64,000 nucleotides of DNA from Dromiciops gliroides (taxonomy: Eukaryota > Chordata > Mammalia > Microbiotheria > Microbiotheriidae): the NCBI RefSeq assembly GCF_019393635.1, contig NC_057861.1, positions 93,540,827-93,604,826 on the forward strand. The letters run 5' to 3'. Numbering within the stretch: position 1 is the stretch's first letter; each line of letters begins with the position of its first letter. The notes beneath the pieces were generated by a model. The model worked only from the letters and a program-made list of their open reading frames with translations, did not search any database and was not told the origin of the DNA. The position numbers and the translations under genes were made by a program. Positions 1-11,169 of the stretch are shown here, one piece after another.

Positions 1-592
1 TGTTACAAAAGAGTCAGTTATCATGAAACACCAAGAAAATGGTCAAGAGGCAGGAGGTGTTTATGAAATACAGAACTATTCAACAATGTGGTGGTAATGA
101 GGTCCAAGTGATAGAAAATAATGTGATCTCATGTTATGCACAAGATCAAGAAACAAGTTGTTCAAGTTTGAAATCATACAAAGAGGTTTCTGGGGAATAT
201 GGACACAGTGCTGTGAGCATATCTGAGTCCTGTTTAACCTTGGTATATAGTGATTTTTCTGCTCACCATCTGACTCTAAACAAATGTTACTTATGTCTAC
301 TCCTAGCATTTCCCACATTGGAAAGAGCTATATCTGCATGACAGTTGACAGATATGGGAGAAATCATGTGAATATATTCTAAGAATGCATATAAAGAAAT
401 ATAAACAACTGGGTCTTGATCAAATGCTGGAGCCTTTTCTGATTCATCCAGCTGTAAATGACTCCTGCTTCCTTTGAACTGCTATTTTTTTCTACCCCTT
501 ACATTTAATTCAATAAACTTTTATTGAATACCTCTACATATATAAGGCAAAGTATATGTTGTAGACACAAATATATGTACTACATAGATCAT
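1..592. other. No recognised feature
   Basis: AT-rich sequence. Two overlapping short reading frames near 40-340 lie on opposite strands, have no recognisable domain and look like chance frames. I see no repeat I can name. Confidence 0.4.
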
Positions 593-872
593 GTGCAGCT
601 AGGTGGCACAGTGAATAAAGTGCTGGTCCTGGAGTCAAGAGGACCTGAGTTCAAATCTCACCTCAGACACTTACTAACTATGTAAGCCTGGACAAGTCAG
701 TCAAATCAAATTGCCTTAAACATCCAGGCCCATCTCCAGTAGCCCTGATGTATATCTTGCCACTGGTCCCAGATAGCTCTGGACCTTGCACAGCCATCCC
801 TCACTTAAAAAATCCAATTCAGTGAAAGTCATGACATCACTTTGATGGACAAGAAACATCAACAACAACAAC
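593..872 (+). mobile_element. Long tRNA-derived SINE
   Basis: The head carries the tRNA-like promoter boxes (GGTGGCACAGTGAATAAAG as A-box, GAGTTCAAATCTC as B-box). A longer body follows, containing CCATCTCCAGTAGCCCTGATG and AAGTCATGACATCAC, and it ends in an AAC-rich tail. The same body recurs at 44985-45299, so the two are one subfamily distinct from the short SINEs here. An AAC-type tail rather than poly(A) suggests mobilisation by an RTE-type LINE; this is inference. Confidence 0.8.
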
Positions 873-879
873 ATGGATC

Positions 880-1490
880 TTACTCTTAAGTAGCTTAAAA
901 TCTAATGGGGAGGGCAAGAGTTAGAGGGCAAACATGATACAAGGTAGTATATTATAGGAGTGAAGGAGAGATTTAGCCAAAGTAATATGAAAAGTGAGGT
1001 GAAAGAGATCAGGGAAGATTTCATAGGTGTGGTGATACATGTAAGAGCCTGACATATAGTAAGCACTAAATACATGCTTATTGACTTGACCTGAGTTGAT
1101 TTGTCAATTCTGCCTAGATTTTAACCATAGTGACAAAAAGAATAGTGGTATCAGTGAGAAGAAAGAGGGAATTTGGGAAAAGGGGAGGTTTTGAGGAAAA
1201 TATGAGTTAAGTTTTTACCATGTTGAATTTTAGATACTATAAGAATATCCAAGGTATGATACATGGAAGTGGAGCTCATATGAGAGATAGGGGCTAGATA
1301 AATAGATATATGGCTTATCTGTGCAGAGGTGTTGTTTGAAGCCACAGAAGAGGATGAAATAACTTAGGGAGACAACATGTAAAAGACAAGGCTGAAAAAG
1401 ACAGAACTTTGAAAAACATTCGTACTATAAAGATTGAAGGAAAGAAAATTCAGAAAGAATGATTAGATGGAAAGAAAGTGAATCAGGAGA
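880..1490. other. Purine-rich stretch, possible old LINE remnant
   Basis: No gene. The segment near 1040-1090 (AGTAAGCACTAAATACATGC) resembles a decayed L2 3' end. The purine-rich sequence after it resembles an old mammal-wide interspersed repeat but is too decayed to name. Confidence 0.3.
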
Positions 1491-1642
1491 GGGCAGCTAG
1501 GTGGCACAGTGGATAAGGTACTGGCCCTGGATTCAGGAGGACCTGAGTTCAAATCCAGTCTCAGAAACTTGACACTTACTAGCTGTGTGACCCTGGGCAA
1601 GTCACTTAACCCTCATTGCTCCACACCAAAAAAAAAAAAAAA
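1491..1642 (+). mobile_element. Short tRNA-derived marsupial SINE, first of a tandem pair
   Basis: It has a GGGCAGCTAGGTGGCACAG head, tRNA-like A and B boxes, the CTGTGTGACCCTGGGCAAG core and a poly(A) tail. The flanking AGTGAATCAGGAGA reappears in altered form after the second SINE (AGTGAACCAGTAGAGA), so the pair occupies a single original target. Confidence 0.92.
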
Positions 1643-1651
1643 GTGTACCAT

Positions 1652-1819
1652 GGGCAGCTAGGTGGCACAGTGGATAAAGCATTGGCCTTGGACTCAGAAG
1701 AACCTGAGTTCAAATCTGTCCTAAGACACTTGACACTTATTAGCTGTGTGACCCTGGACAAGTCACTTAACCCCCATTGCCCTGAAAAGAAAAAAAAAAG
1801 AAAAAAGAAAGAAAAAAAT
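1652..1819 (+). mobile_element. Short tRNA-derived marsupial SINE, second of a tandem pair
   Basis: Same family and orientation as the copy ending ten bases upstream, with an A-rich tail containing G interruptions. It appears to have inserted at the tail or target duplication of the first copy. Confidence 0.92.
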
Positions 1820-2049
1820 AGTGAACCAGTAGAGAACTGTGTCACAGAAGTAAAAAAAAGACAGAATATCAAGGAAAATGAGATGATCAATAGTATTCCA
1901 TATTGTGGTAAGGGGAAAGAGACCTGAAAAAAAGCAATTTAACAATTAAGATAATTCTGGAGGCCTTGGGGAGAGAATTCTAAGTAGTATGGTCTAGTTA
2001 GAAATCAGAGTACATGAGGTTGAGGCAATAAGGTGGCGAAATAGATATA

Positions 2050-4339
2050 TTTTTTGAATATTTTTATATTAATTTTTTTAAGTAATAACATTTTATTTAT
2101 AGTTTTGGGTTCCAATTTTTATCCCTGCTACCCTCCCTCTGCTCCCCACCCCACCTTAGGTGGTAAACAATTAGATATTAGGCTTATACATGTACAATTA
2201 TGTAAAACATTACATATTAGTCATTTGTATAAGAAAAATTGAATAAAAGAAAAAAATGAAAAAGAGTGAAAAATAGCTTGATTCAGTCTGTGTTCCATGA
2301 ATATCAGTTCTTTCTTTGGAGTTGGATAGTATGTTTCATTGTTAGTCCTTTGGGATTCTTTTAGATCATTATATTGTTGAGAATATTTAAGTATTTCACA
2401 GTTCATCATCAAATAATATTGCTGTCTCTGTGCACAATATTCTCTTGGTTCTGCTCTCTTTACTATATATCAGTTCATATAAGTCTTTCCAGGACTTTCT
2501 AAAGTCATCCTGCTTGTCGTTTCTTATAGCACAATAATATTCCGTCACTATCATATACCACACTTTGTTTAGATATTCACCAATTGATGAGCATTCTTGT
2601 GATTCCTAGTTCTTAGTACAAATAGATCTTTTTATCTTTTTGGTGATATCTTTGGGACAAAACCTAGCACTGGTATTGCTGGATCAAAGGGTATAAACAG
2701 TTATATAACCCTTTGGGCATAGCTCCAAATTGCTCTCCAGAATGTTTGGTTCTTTTCATAACTCCACCAACAGTTGGATTAGTATCCTAGCTTTCCAACA
2801 TACAATATTTTATGTTTTTGTTATATTTACCATTCTGATAGGTGTAGGTGATACCTCAGAGTTGTTTCAATTTGCATTTCTCTGTTCAATCATGATCTAG
2901 AGCATTTTTTCATAAGATTATAGATAGCTTTGATTTCTTTGTCTGAAAACTGCCTGTTCATATCCTTTGACCATTTATCCATTGGGGAAATGACTTATAT
3001 TTTTATGAATTTGACTCAGTTCTCTACATATTGAGAAATGAGGACTTTATCAGAGATATTTGTTTCAAAAATTCTTTCCCAGTTTTCTGCTTCCCTTGTT
3101 CAATTTTAATTTTTAAAGAATTATTTTCCTCAGTAAATTTTCATATTTATTTTTTGTGGTTCTCTTTCATTATTTTTATTTCTTTCCCCAATTTTTCTTC
3201 TACTTCTCTAATTAGCTTTTTAAAGTCCTTTTTAAGCTCTTCCAGGAATTCTTTTTGGGCCTGAGGACCAATTTATATTTTTCTTGAAACTTCACCTGTA
3301 GCCATTTTGTTACTATTGTCCTCCTCTATGTTTTACACTTGATTTTCCCAATCACCATAATAAACTGTCAGTAAATCAAGCTTATTTTTTTCCTAATTTT
3401 TGTGCCTTCATGTTTTTAGAGAGAGTTGCACCTCTATTCCTATACTATTCAAGTTTTTTGTGTTGAGACTCTGGGTCTTGCTGGTGCTTGACTGGGCTTC
3501 AGGACATTGCTTCTTGCTTTCTTTGTATAGTAAGCTTCTCTTCTGATTAGTATTGGGGATTTAGTCATCTCTTTTGGCCTCTCCTGGGTGTAACCTGGCC
3601 TTCTCTAGGGGTGATGTCCTGGTGCTGGGTTGCAAAAGTTAACAAAGTTATTCTTTTGGCTGTCCCTGGAGGAGTTATCTTATTGTTGGCCTGCCACAGG
3701 GTTGGTGTCATACTACTGCATTGTTCTTTTAGCAGGGCCTGGAGTAGTAATTGTGTCCATCTGCCCATGTGTATGGGTTTTTCTACTGGGTTGCTATGGT
3801 ACCCAAGTCCCCCTGCTAGCAGACCCTGGAAGAGTAATTTTGTTGTGATCTCTTGAGTGTTGGAATCTCCCGATGCTGGTTTGCCCTGCAAAGAGTCTCT
3901 CTACTGGGAGGTCACAGGGGCAAGAATTTGATGCTGAACAGTCTTGGACAGGGCTTCACTACTGGTCAGCAGTGGGGTAAAAGCTTCCCTGGTGGTCTCT
4001 GCTAGTTGTGGGGTGCCTGGTGAGGGTCCCTGCTATGCTGCCCAGACTGTTCACCTGCCCAGGGAGCTGCTGGTGTGCAGGTGGATAGAACCTCACTGGT
4101 GATTGTCCCCAGGCCCAGGGTCCTGCTTCAGGCCCCCTGCTGCCTGGGTGGCTGAGCCAGAAAGCTGCTGTTTCTGATCCTACTCCTGGACCTTACTTCC
4201 CTCCCACCCAAGTAAGACAGACCTTTCCTGCCTGGCTGGTAGGCAGCTTCCCTGCTCTGAGGCAGTTTTATGTTGTTTTTGGAAGGGACAATTTTGGAGA
4301 GAGCTACAGAGAGATGCTTCCTCACTTGGCCATTTTTGG
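2050..4339 (-). mobile_element. Internally deleted L1, HAL1-like copy A
   Basis: Read on the minus strand, the 5' end begins with GCCAAAAATGGCCAAG at 4339 and a GC-richer 5' leader runs to about 3420. A decayed ORF1 N-terminal and coiled-coil part follows (about 3400-3100; E/K-rich, with AQKEFLEELKKDFKKL readable). It is joined near 3095 directly to the last part of ORF2 and the 3' UTR (3095-2050). The ORF1 RNA-binding domains, the ORF1-ORF2 linker, the endonuclease and most of the reverse transcriptase are absent. Stops are frequent and the copy is dead. The alternative is two abutting fragments, but matching orientation and completed 5' and 3' ends favour one deleted element. Confidence 0.75.
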
Positions 4340-5815
4340 CACAGGAAGTGAAAATAGAAGGACTTAAAATTCAACATGGCAAAACTAACTCTTCTACCAT
4401 ATAAAACCTATTCCTTTTCTTAAATTTCTTCTCTCTTTTGATGTCACTAGTTTCCTCAAAATGCGATCACCTTTGTCTCTTCCTTAATCTTTATCTCCAA
4501 ATCAGTACATTGCCAAATTCTATAAATTCAAAGTCCACATTATTGTTCTAAGTACTATCTATAGAAATTGACCTGTAAAGGAGAGGAAGGAAATCAAGAA
4601 AAAGGTTGGCGGTATAGTGTGTGGTAGCAAAAAATGCCTTTTAGGACAGGGGAGACCCAAACATATTTATAGGAAAAGAGAAAGAGTATTAATGAGGAAG
4701 AGGCTGACGATTAAAGACATTGATGAGACAAAGATGATAGAAGAAAGAGTTGATGGAGCAAAATTCTGGAATAGATGAAAAGGAATAAAATTCCAGATCC
4801 ACATCATCCTGTGAGACTAATAGGAAGGAAAGGGGTCTGGTTTAAAATATAGGGAGGCTTTGAGGTATGAGAGCTGAGAAACGAGGGAACTCATGATGAA
4901 TTACTTGAATCTCATTAAAATAGGAATAAAAGGCACCTACTGAGAGGTGGGCTTGGAGACAGAGCTGAAGGTTTGACAAAAAGTCATTATGGGAAATGCT
5001 ATATGGTAGTCAATCAATAATGAATAAAAGAATTTTCAAGAATTAGTGAGGACTCAGGTAAGATTAGTTAGCATCAGTCCAGCTATTATTATACCTTTCT
5101 TCAGCAGTTCTCTGTGACTGGGAGCATAGAGTTACAAAAATATAACAACTCAGAGTTGGAAAGGACCTCAGAGGTCATCTGGAGAGTACAGATGATAGAT
5201 AAGATACAGGTTTGAGGGTTAACATGATGAAAGAATTCAAGAATAAAGCAGTATGAAATCTCACACTGTGAGTTAAGAGAAATAAGTTGTTGAAATGGAT
5301 AATTCTACGACGTGGAGGGAGTGAAACCAGAATATGGACAATGGACAAAGGGAACAGGGAGGGAAAATCATAATCAGGGCAAAGAGCAGATATAGGAGAA
5401 ATGGGGCAATGGAAGAGGTAGAAAGACAAGGTAACACAACAGAAGACACTATATTGGTTATACAATAGTTCAGGGTGATGGTGAGATCTAAGGTGGGGAC
5501 TGTCCTTGTAAGTGATCAAGAAGCAGAGGCAGAAGCCGTGGGAGTTGAGGATGATGATGCTGTGAGAAGCCAGAGTTTTAAGAGGGTCACCAGCATGAAG
5601 ATAGAATTTAATTCAATTTAAGTCCCTGAGAATGATATCAGGGGTTGGAGGCAGAGAGTAAAATTGTCAGGTCTTATTCTTTGTTCTTTTAAAGAAATTA
5701 GCACAGGAGTTCAATAAATATCTTTTCAATGAGAGAATGAATGCAGTTTCTATGGATGGAGATATTATGCAGAGAAAGTAGCACCCACTGTATTCATTAT
5801 ATTATTATATTCTCT
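4340..5815. other. Purine-rich region without a recognised gene
   Basis: A/G-rich decayed sequence resembling old mammal-wide repeats. A stretch near 5145-5185 (CAGAGTTGGAAAGGACCTCAG) matches the typical end of CR1/L3 LINEs. Reading frames here are short and show no family signature. Confidence 0.35.
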
Positions 5816-5819
5816 TTCC

Positions 5820-6000
5820 TATTAGAATGTCAACTTCTTGAAAGCAGGAACCATGTTTGCCTTTCTTTCCCCAGTGGCTTGGCTAGTTGACTAACTGACC
5901 TTACTTTCCTTTCCATTATACTCTATCACTATTATTTAGATACATGCTGAATTCTCCAGGTAAAATGTAAACTATTCAAGAGCAAGAATCATGTCTAAAC
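5820..6000 (+). repeat. L2 LINE 3'-end fragments
   Basis: Two weak matches to the L2 3' end: TCTTGAAAGCAGGAACCATG near 5837, and a similar CAAGAGCAAGAATCATGTC motif near 5978. Confidence 0.45.
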
Positions 6001-6137
6001 ATATATCTCCATGTACATGCACACACATGTATGTACATATACATGTATAGACATACATTTCTATGTACATGTGTATACATGTATACATGAATATGTATGT
6101 ACATGTGTGTGTTTGGAGAAAGAGAGAGAGAGAGAGA
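6000..6137. repeat. ATGTAC-type and GA simple repeats
   Basis: Alternating ATGTACATGTAT-like repeats are followed by a GA dinucleotide run at about 6120-6137. Confidence 0.8.
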
Positions 6138-6144
6138 ACAAACT

Positions 6145-6395
6145 AGGTATAGTATATAGAGTGCTGGACCTGTAGTCAGGATGACTTCAGCTCAAATCCA
6201 GCAAGAGACACTTTCTACAATAAAATGACTGAGGACAAATAACTTAACTTCTTTATGACTCAATTTTCTCATCTGTAAAATGGGGATAATAATAGCACTT
6301 ACCTAGAAAGGTTATTGTGAGGATAAAAGGAAATATTTTTAAAGTGCTTTGTAACTTTAAAGCACTACATAAAGGCTAGCTATACTCTTTTGATA
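6145..6395 (+). mobile_element. MIR-type CORE-SINE
   Basis: A decayed tRNA-like head (GAGTGCTGGACCTGTAGTCAG) is followed by the CORE-SINE signature CATCTGTAAAATGGGGATAA and a GTGAGGATAAAAGG segment. This matches the mammal-wide MIR or marsupial CORE-SINE class. Confidence 0.75.
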
Positions 6396-7228
6396 ACAAA
6401 CATTTTTATTTAGAGTTCCAAATTCTATCCTTCCTTCCCTCCCTCTCTAGTCCCCTCCCTAAGTTAATAAGCAGTCCGATATAGGTTATACATATACAAT
6501 TATATAAAACATTACCATATTAGTCAAAAACTTGAATAAAAGAAAAAATGAAAGAACATGAAAAATAGCATGCTTCAGTCTGTGTTCCATCAGTATTAGT
6601 TCTTTCTTTGGAGGGGGATAGTATGCTTCATCATTAGTCCTTTGAGATTGTCTTAAATCATTTATTACTGAGAATAGTTAAGTCATTCACAGTTCTTCAC
6701 CAAACAATATAGTTGTCTCTGTGCACAACTTTCTCTTGGTTCTGCTCACTTCACTAAGCCTCAGTTCATACAAGTCTTTCTAGGCCTTTCTTAAATTGTC
6801 CTGCTTGTCATTTCTTATAGCACAATAATATTCCATCAAAAGGATATACTACAGTTTGTTTAGCCATTTCCCAATTGATGGGCATTCCTTTGATTTCTAA
6901 TTCTTAGCTACCACTAAAAGAGCTGCTATAAATATTTTTGTACAAATAGGTCTTTTCCTCTTTTGGGGTATGTCTTTGGGATATAAACTGAGCAATGGTA
7001 CTGCTGGATCAAAGGGTATGTGCAATTTTATAGCCCTTTGCTTATAATTCCAAATTGCTTTTGAGAATGATTGGATGTTTTTATAACTACACCAACATGG
7101 GATTAGCGTCCCAGTTTTCCCATATCCCTTCCAAAACCCAACATTTTCCTTTTTTGTTATATTTGCCACTCTGATAGGTATGAGATGATATCTCAGAGTT
7201 GTTTTAATTTTCATTTCTCTTATAAATA
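6396..7228 (-). mobile_element. 5'-truncated L1 3' end
   Basis: Minus-strand 3' UTR (6396-6560) followed upstream by the ORF2 C-terminal region. An open frame at 6897-7214 contains IKLHIPFDPAVPLLSLYPKD, typical of the L1 ORF2 tail. It lacks the reverse transcriptase and all upstream parts. Confidence 0.88.
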
Positions 7229-7339
7229 GTTATACTAGATATAATTATTACATATACTTCTTTATATGTATATATACATGCCTATATACATATTATGTAT
7301 ATAATTAAATATACATAATATGTACATATGTATGCATAC

Positions 7340-7342
7340 ACA

Positions 7343-7414
<72 letters not shown>

Positions 7415-7450
7415 CTATCTTCATCTCCATCTCCATCTCATCTCCAACTC
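7340..7450. repeat. (ATCT)n microsatellite
   Basis: About 70 bases of near-perfect ATCT tetranucleotide, then degenerate CATCTC/CTATCT units. Tandem tetramers have no spacers, so this is not a CRISPR array. Confidence 0.97.
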
Positions 7451-7724
7451 TATCTCTATCTATACAACTCCCAAGTATAGAGCACAACATTGAGTTTATT
7501 GGTATAGATATTAATATGTTAACAATTCAACCAATAGAGACCCAGAACAAAATTCACATCAAATGTTTAGACCTTTCAGTTATGACAGTTTGTTGGTAGG
7601 TAGTGAGATAGGAAAAAAATCTATTTGAGCACAATTGTAAGCTACTGGAGACCAGGGAAATTCTTACATTTAGTTTTTTCATCTCTCTCTTATCATCCAG
7701 AACAATGCTTAAGAAAAACTTCTT

Positions 7725-7900
7725 AGATGACAGGGGTAGCCTAAATAATGGAATAAGTTCATAATCCCATCTAAAGACATGAATTCAAATCCCTGCCTTG
7801 ACAATTACTACCCATGTCACCTTGGGCAAATTACTTATCCACGTTGAGCCTCAATTGTATTGTATATAAAGGTCCTCTCATGACTCAATGTACTTTGGAT
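7725..7900 (+). mobile_element. Degenerate tRNA-SINE
   Basis: Decayed head with a recognisable B-box-like GAATTCAAATCCC and the CACCTTGGGCAAATTACTTA segment shared by tRNA-SINEs. Old copy. Confidence 0.55.
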
Positions 7901-8448
7901 GAGATCCTGGCTTCTTAAAGGTTATTGTAGTGGAATACAAATTTTGGCCCATTTTGACAAACAAGAATGGCTTTGAGTCCAGGCCCAAGGATGTCTATCA
8001 TCCAAAGATCATCCCCAATAAATAGGAAAGGTCTTATCACCAGGAGTTTAGTTATCATTTATTGAGCATAGTATAAGGAAAATGTGTACTAAAACATGGA
8101 AGGTTTACAGTTCATATTGGTGGAAGAAATCTTTCAAGTAAGTAAAATGGGATAGTACTTGTTTTATATACTTCACAGGACTGTTATAGGGCTCAAATGA
8201 TAAAATATAGATCAAGCTCTTATAACCATGAAGCCATGTAAATATTAATCAAAAGAATGTTTGAACTCTTGTTTGGTACATTCTTTTTTTACTAACTAAT
8301 TGGAGGTCTGTTATCCCTGATGCAGACAATTGTACCAAAAAGGAAACAGCAGCTAAGTAAAATGATAGAATCAATTTTGGTTCACATGAAATGGGAGACT
8401 CGCTAGTCCTTAGAGTGTAGGCCTGAGGGTTTTCCTGCTGTGGCCCCA

Positions 8449-9100
8449 TGTTGGGGCTCTGTGAACCTGTTTGTAGATATGTATGATGATATGTAGAACA
8501 CTTTACAGGTATTCTATAACTGTTTCCTGTCTGCTTTCTGTTTGATGAAGAAAAGTCTTTTAATTAACTCATGATCCAGAACAGAGTTGCATATAAAAGG
8601 CTCCAGTAGAGGAAGCTGATGTGTCTTGCTTGACCTGTCTCTCTGGCCAGTGAGATAAAAACTGCCGTGTGTTTTTGGGTGGGGAAGCAGCCACAGACCT
8701 TTATCTTCCCATCCTGCCTGCTCTATAGCCTTAAAAAATGCTTCTTTTTCATTGCTTTTAACCTTGTTGTGTTACTTTTTTCCTCCTTTTTAGGTGGAGT
8801 ATCAAGACATAAAGGACAAAGCTGTGACCTTGTAACTGTTGAAAGGCAGAGGTCCAGGACTAGGGTCCAATGCAGAAGTTGCTACAACAAACGCAGCTGA
8901 GCAGAAAGAGAAACCAGTACAACTCTGAGGGGTGACCTGTGTGACAAAGACCAGAAGCAAATTGACTCCTCATCCAATAAATGTGCTCTTCAGGCAAAGG
9001 AGTGACTTGTTCAGTGCCGGGGTCTCATTCAGAAGTAATCTTGGTAGGGCAAATGTTTTTTGATAACCACTTTATTTTGGAACTTACTCTCCCCAGGGAC
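8449..9100 (+). mobile_element. Possible LTR (weak)
   Basis: Starts with TGTTGGGGCTCTGTGAACC and contains a good TATA element (CATATAAAAGGCTCC near 8590) and a later AATAAA near 8977, an order seen in retroviral LTRs. I cannot place a matching CA end or a target duplication. The 77-residue frame within it shows no domain. Confidence 0.3.
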
Positions 9101-9179
9101 CAAGGTGGTAGAGGGCAGAGTGTACCCTGGTTCAGACACATTTGCTTTTACTTCCATTTTTGCTATATCTTCTGAATAA

Positions 9180-10075
9180 GTGTTCCTTTATAAGATAATT
9201 TATGTTAATTAGTTATTAAAGACATGAATGAGAAATCCACTGGCTAAATTATACTGGGGAGATAGTAAACAGCATTGGAAGTAATCAGGGCACTGATTAC
9301 CAGTTTTTGATATTAGGAAGTCACACCAGAATAGAAAGGGGTAGGGTTTAAGCCAAGAGCATTACAAGAGAGTCACTGCTTCTTAGGTACCTCTAGAACC
9401 CTGAGAGAAAGGTATAGATATCACACTCTGTGTGCTCAACCTGCCAGTGGTGGTTTGCATTGGGAGAATGACTTCAGAGTGTTGACACATGTAGACACTC
9501 TGAAGTGGAGAAGTCAATTCAAACAATTTTGAGGAAAACTACCTTGTAGAAAAAAAAAAAGCATCAGCTTTGCTTGGTTTAATTCTTTTGAGCAGAGCTG
9601 GCCCTACTTAAAATTGTAAAGTTAGGAAAATTAATCTTAAGAGTTCAAGGTTCTCCATTATTCTATCCCTAACCACCTGGCCCCCAACCATGGTTTCTTC
9701 CTTTACACCTCAGACAATATGATTTACTTAAACCCTCTGCACCTTCTCCTGTATAAAACAAATTCACAGAAAAGAATCTAACAAATTCATTTACCAGAAA
9801 GTGCAAATTATCCAACTGGAGAATTATCGAACTGGAAAGTATCTAGTTTCTTTCTTTTCCTGTTGATTGCCTATGCTTGTTTTATATACTTTATATGGAA
9901 GAGAATAGGGGTTAGGACAGAGCCCTGGGTTGTACTCAGGGTTAGTGGATGTGATTTGGATGATGTAAAAGCAAACTGAGAAGGAATGGTCAGAGAGGTG
10001 AGAGGAGAACCAGGAGAGAAGTAGTAGTATTATGATGTGGAGCTTAAAAATATCTGAGATGTCTAAAAAATCTAA
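9180..10075. other. No clear gene; one old repeat segment
   Basis: Mostly unassigned. The part at 9900-10010 (GACAGAGCCCTGGG through AGAGGAGAACCAGGAGAG) matches a common old mammal-wide repeat, probably of L2 type. Confidence 0.35.
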
Positions 10076-10571
10076 TGTGTAGTCACCTTAAATTAGAAGC
10101 TTTAGCACCAGTCTTTGGGCATTAAGCATTTATTAAAGTATATTATTGGTTAGCAAAGAGAGAAAAGGCAGCATTCATCTAGCTATCGTAGAGTGAGAAT
10201 CTGTCTCCCACCAACAGCTGGTTCCTGAACCAAAAAAAGTGTGATCCTCTGTGGTTTCCAGTGGAAGGCCCCTGTGAAACAGGAAACAGGTCCATCCTCA
10301 CACATAGCACCAAACTAATTGGCTGGTAGCAGTGATTGACATGATGTATGGGCATTTTTATGAAGAGATGTAACTGTTCGGATGCTAATCACATGCTTTT
10401 TCCTCAGGGTGGTGCTCTGATTCTCACACTCTCCCCTGTGCTTCATGTGAGGAAATATTGTTTCCTTACATGAATCAATAACATTACAGATGCTTATGAC
10501 TAACAAAGTAAAGGGAATGAAAAGAGAGAAAAGGAAATTGAGCTACTCATTAACAAAGGCTAAAGGGGGCA
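10076..10571 (-). mobile_element. Retroviral LTR, minus strand, with adjoining polypurine tract
   Basis: On the minus strand the element opens TGCCCCCTTTAGCC immediately after a purine tract (CTAAAGGGGAG, plus-strand 10572-10582) and closes with ACTACACA near 10076. That is the order tract, then TG...CA expected at the 3' end of a provirus. About 450 bases of possible decayed internal sequence (to about 11040) lie on the other side. No retroviral coding domain is readable. Confidence 0.5.
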
Positions 10572-11169
10572 CTCCCCTTTAGTAAGTAGACATTATAAAT
10601 AGTGTATACAATGGGGAAAAGGAAAACAGGAAAATGCCCATTTAAGAATTTGGAAGTCTTTTCTCAGATGATTCTTGGGATGTCTTCTGGGTGTAGTTGT
10701 GGAATGTCTTTCAGGTATGGATGTGTGGATGCTGATGATCAATGAACAAGTCTCAGCTGTAGAGTTTCTGGTGTGATTGTAAAGTTCTTCAGGTGTTTCA
10801 GATACTGGTAATAAGTTGGTAAATTTTCCTAGAAATTTGAGCTTAACATAACTTTAAATAGCTTTGCCAACAATCAAATCAAATAATGAGAGTTCTCAAA
10901 AACATGTCCAAGGAAATTCATAATCCCTTAGAGATTTTTCAATTATTGTCTAGTTGTTACACATGAAACATATAATGAAAACAAAAAATTGAAACATTCT
11001 CTAAAACTTAATATTACTATACTCCCCCCTGTGGAGAATAAATTGAGAAGACAATTGTGATATCAATTTAGAAAGTAACTGTTATCTTTGTTTCACCCCT
11101 TTTTGCATCATCTGCCTAGACTTTCCTAGAGGAAAGAGAGTTTCAAGAAGAGGGTGAGTGAGTATTATA

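Noticed and set aside
1491..1819. tRNA genes suggested by A-box and B-box sequences
   Set aside because: The boxes belong to SINE heads: no acceptor-stem pairing, and the same sequence recurs about 20 times with SINE bodies and tails.
7340..7450. A CRISPR-like regular array
   Set aside because: Pure tetranucleotide microsatellite without spacers, in a vertebrate genome.
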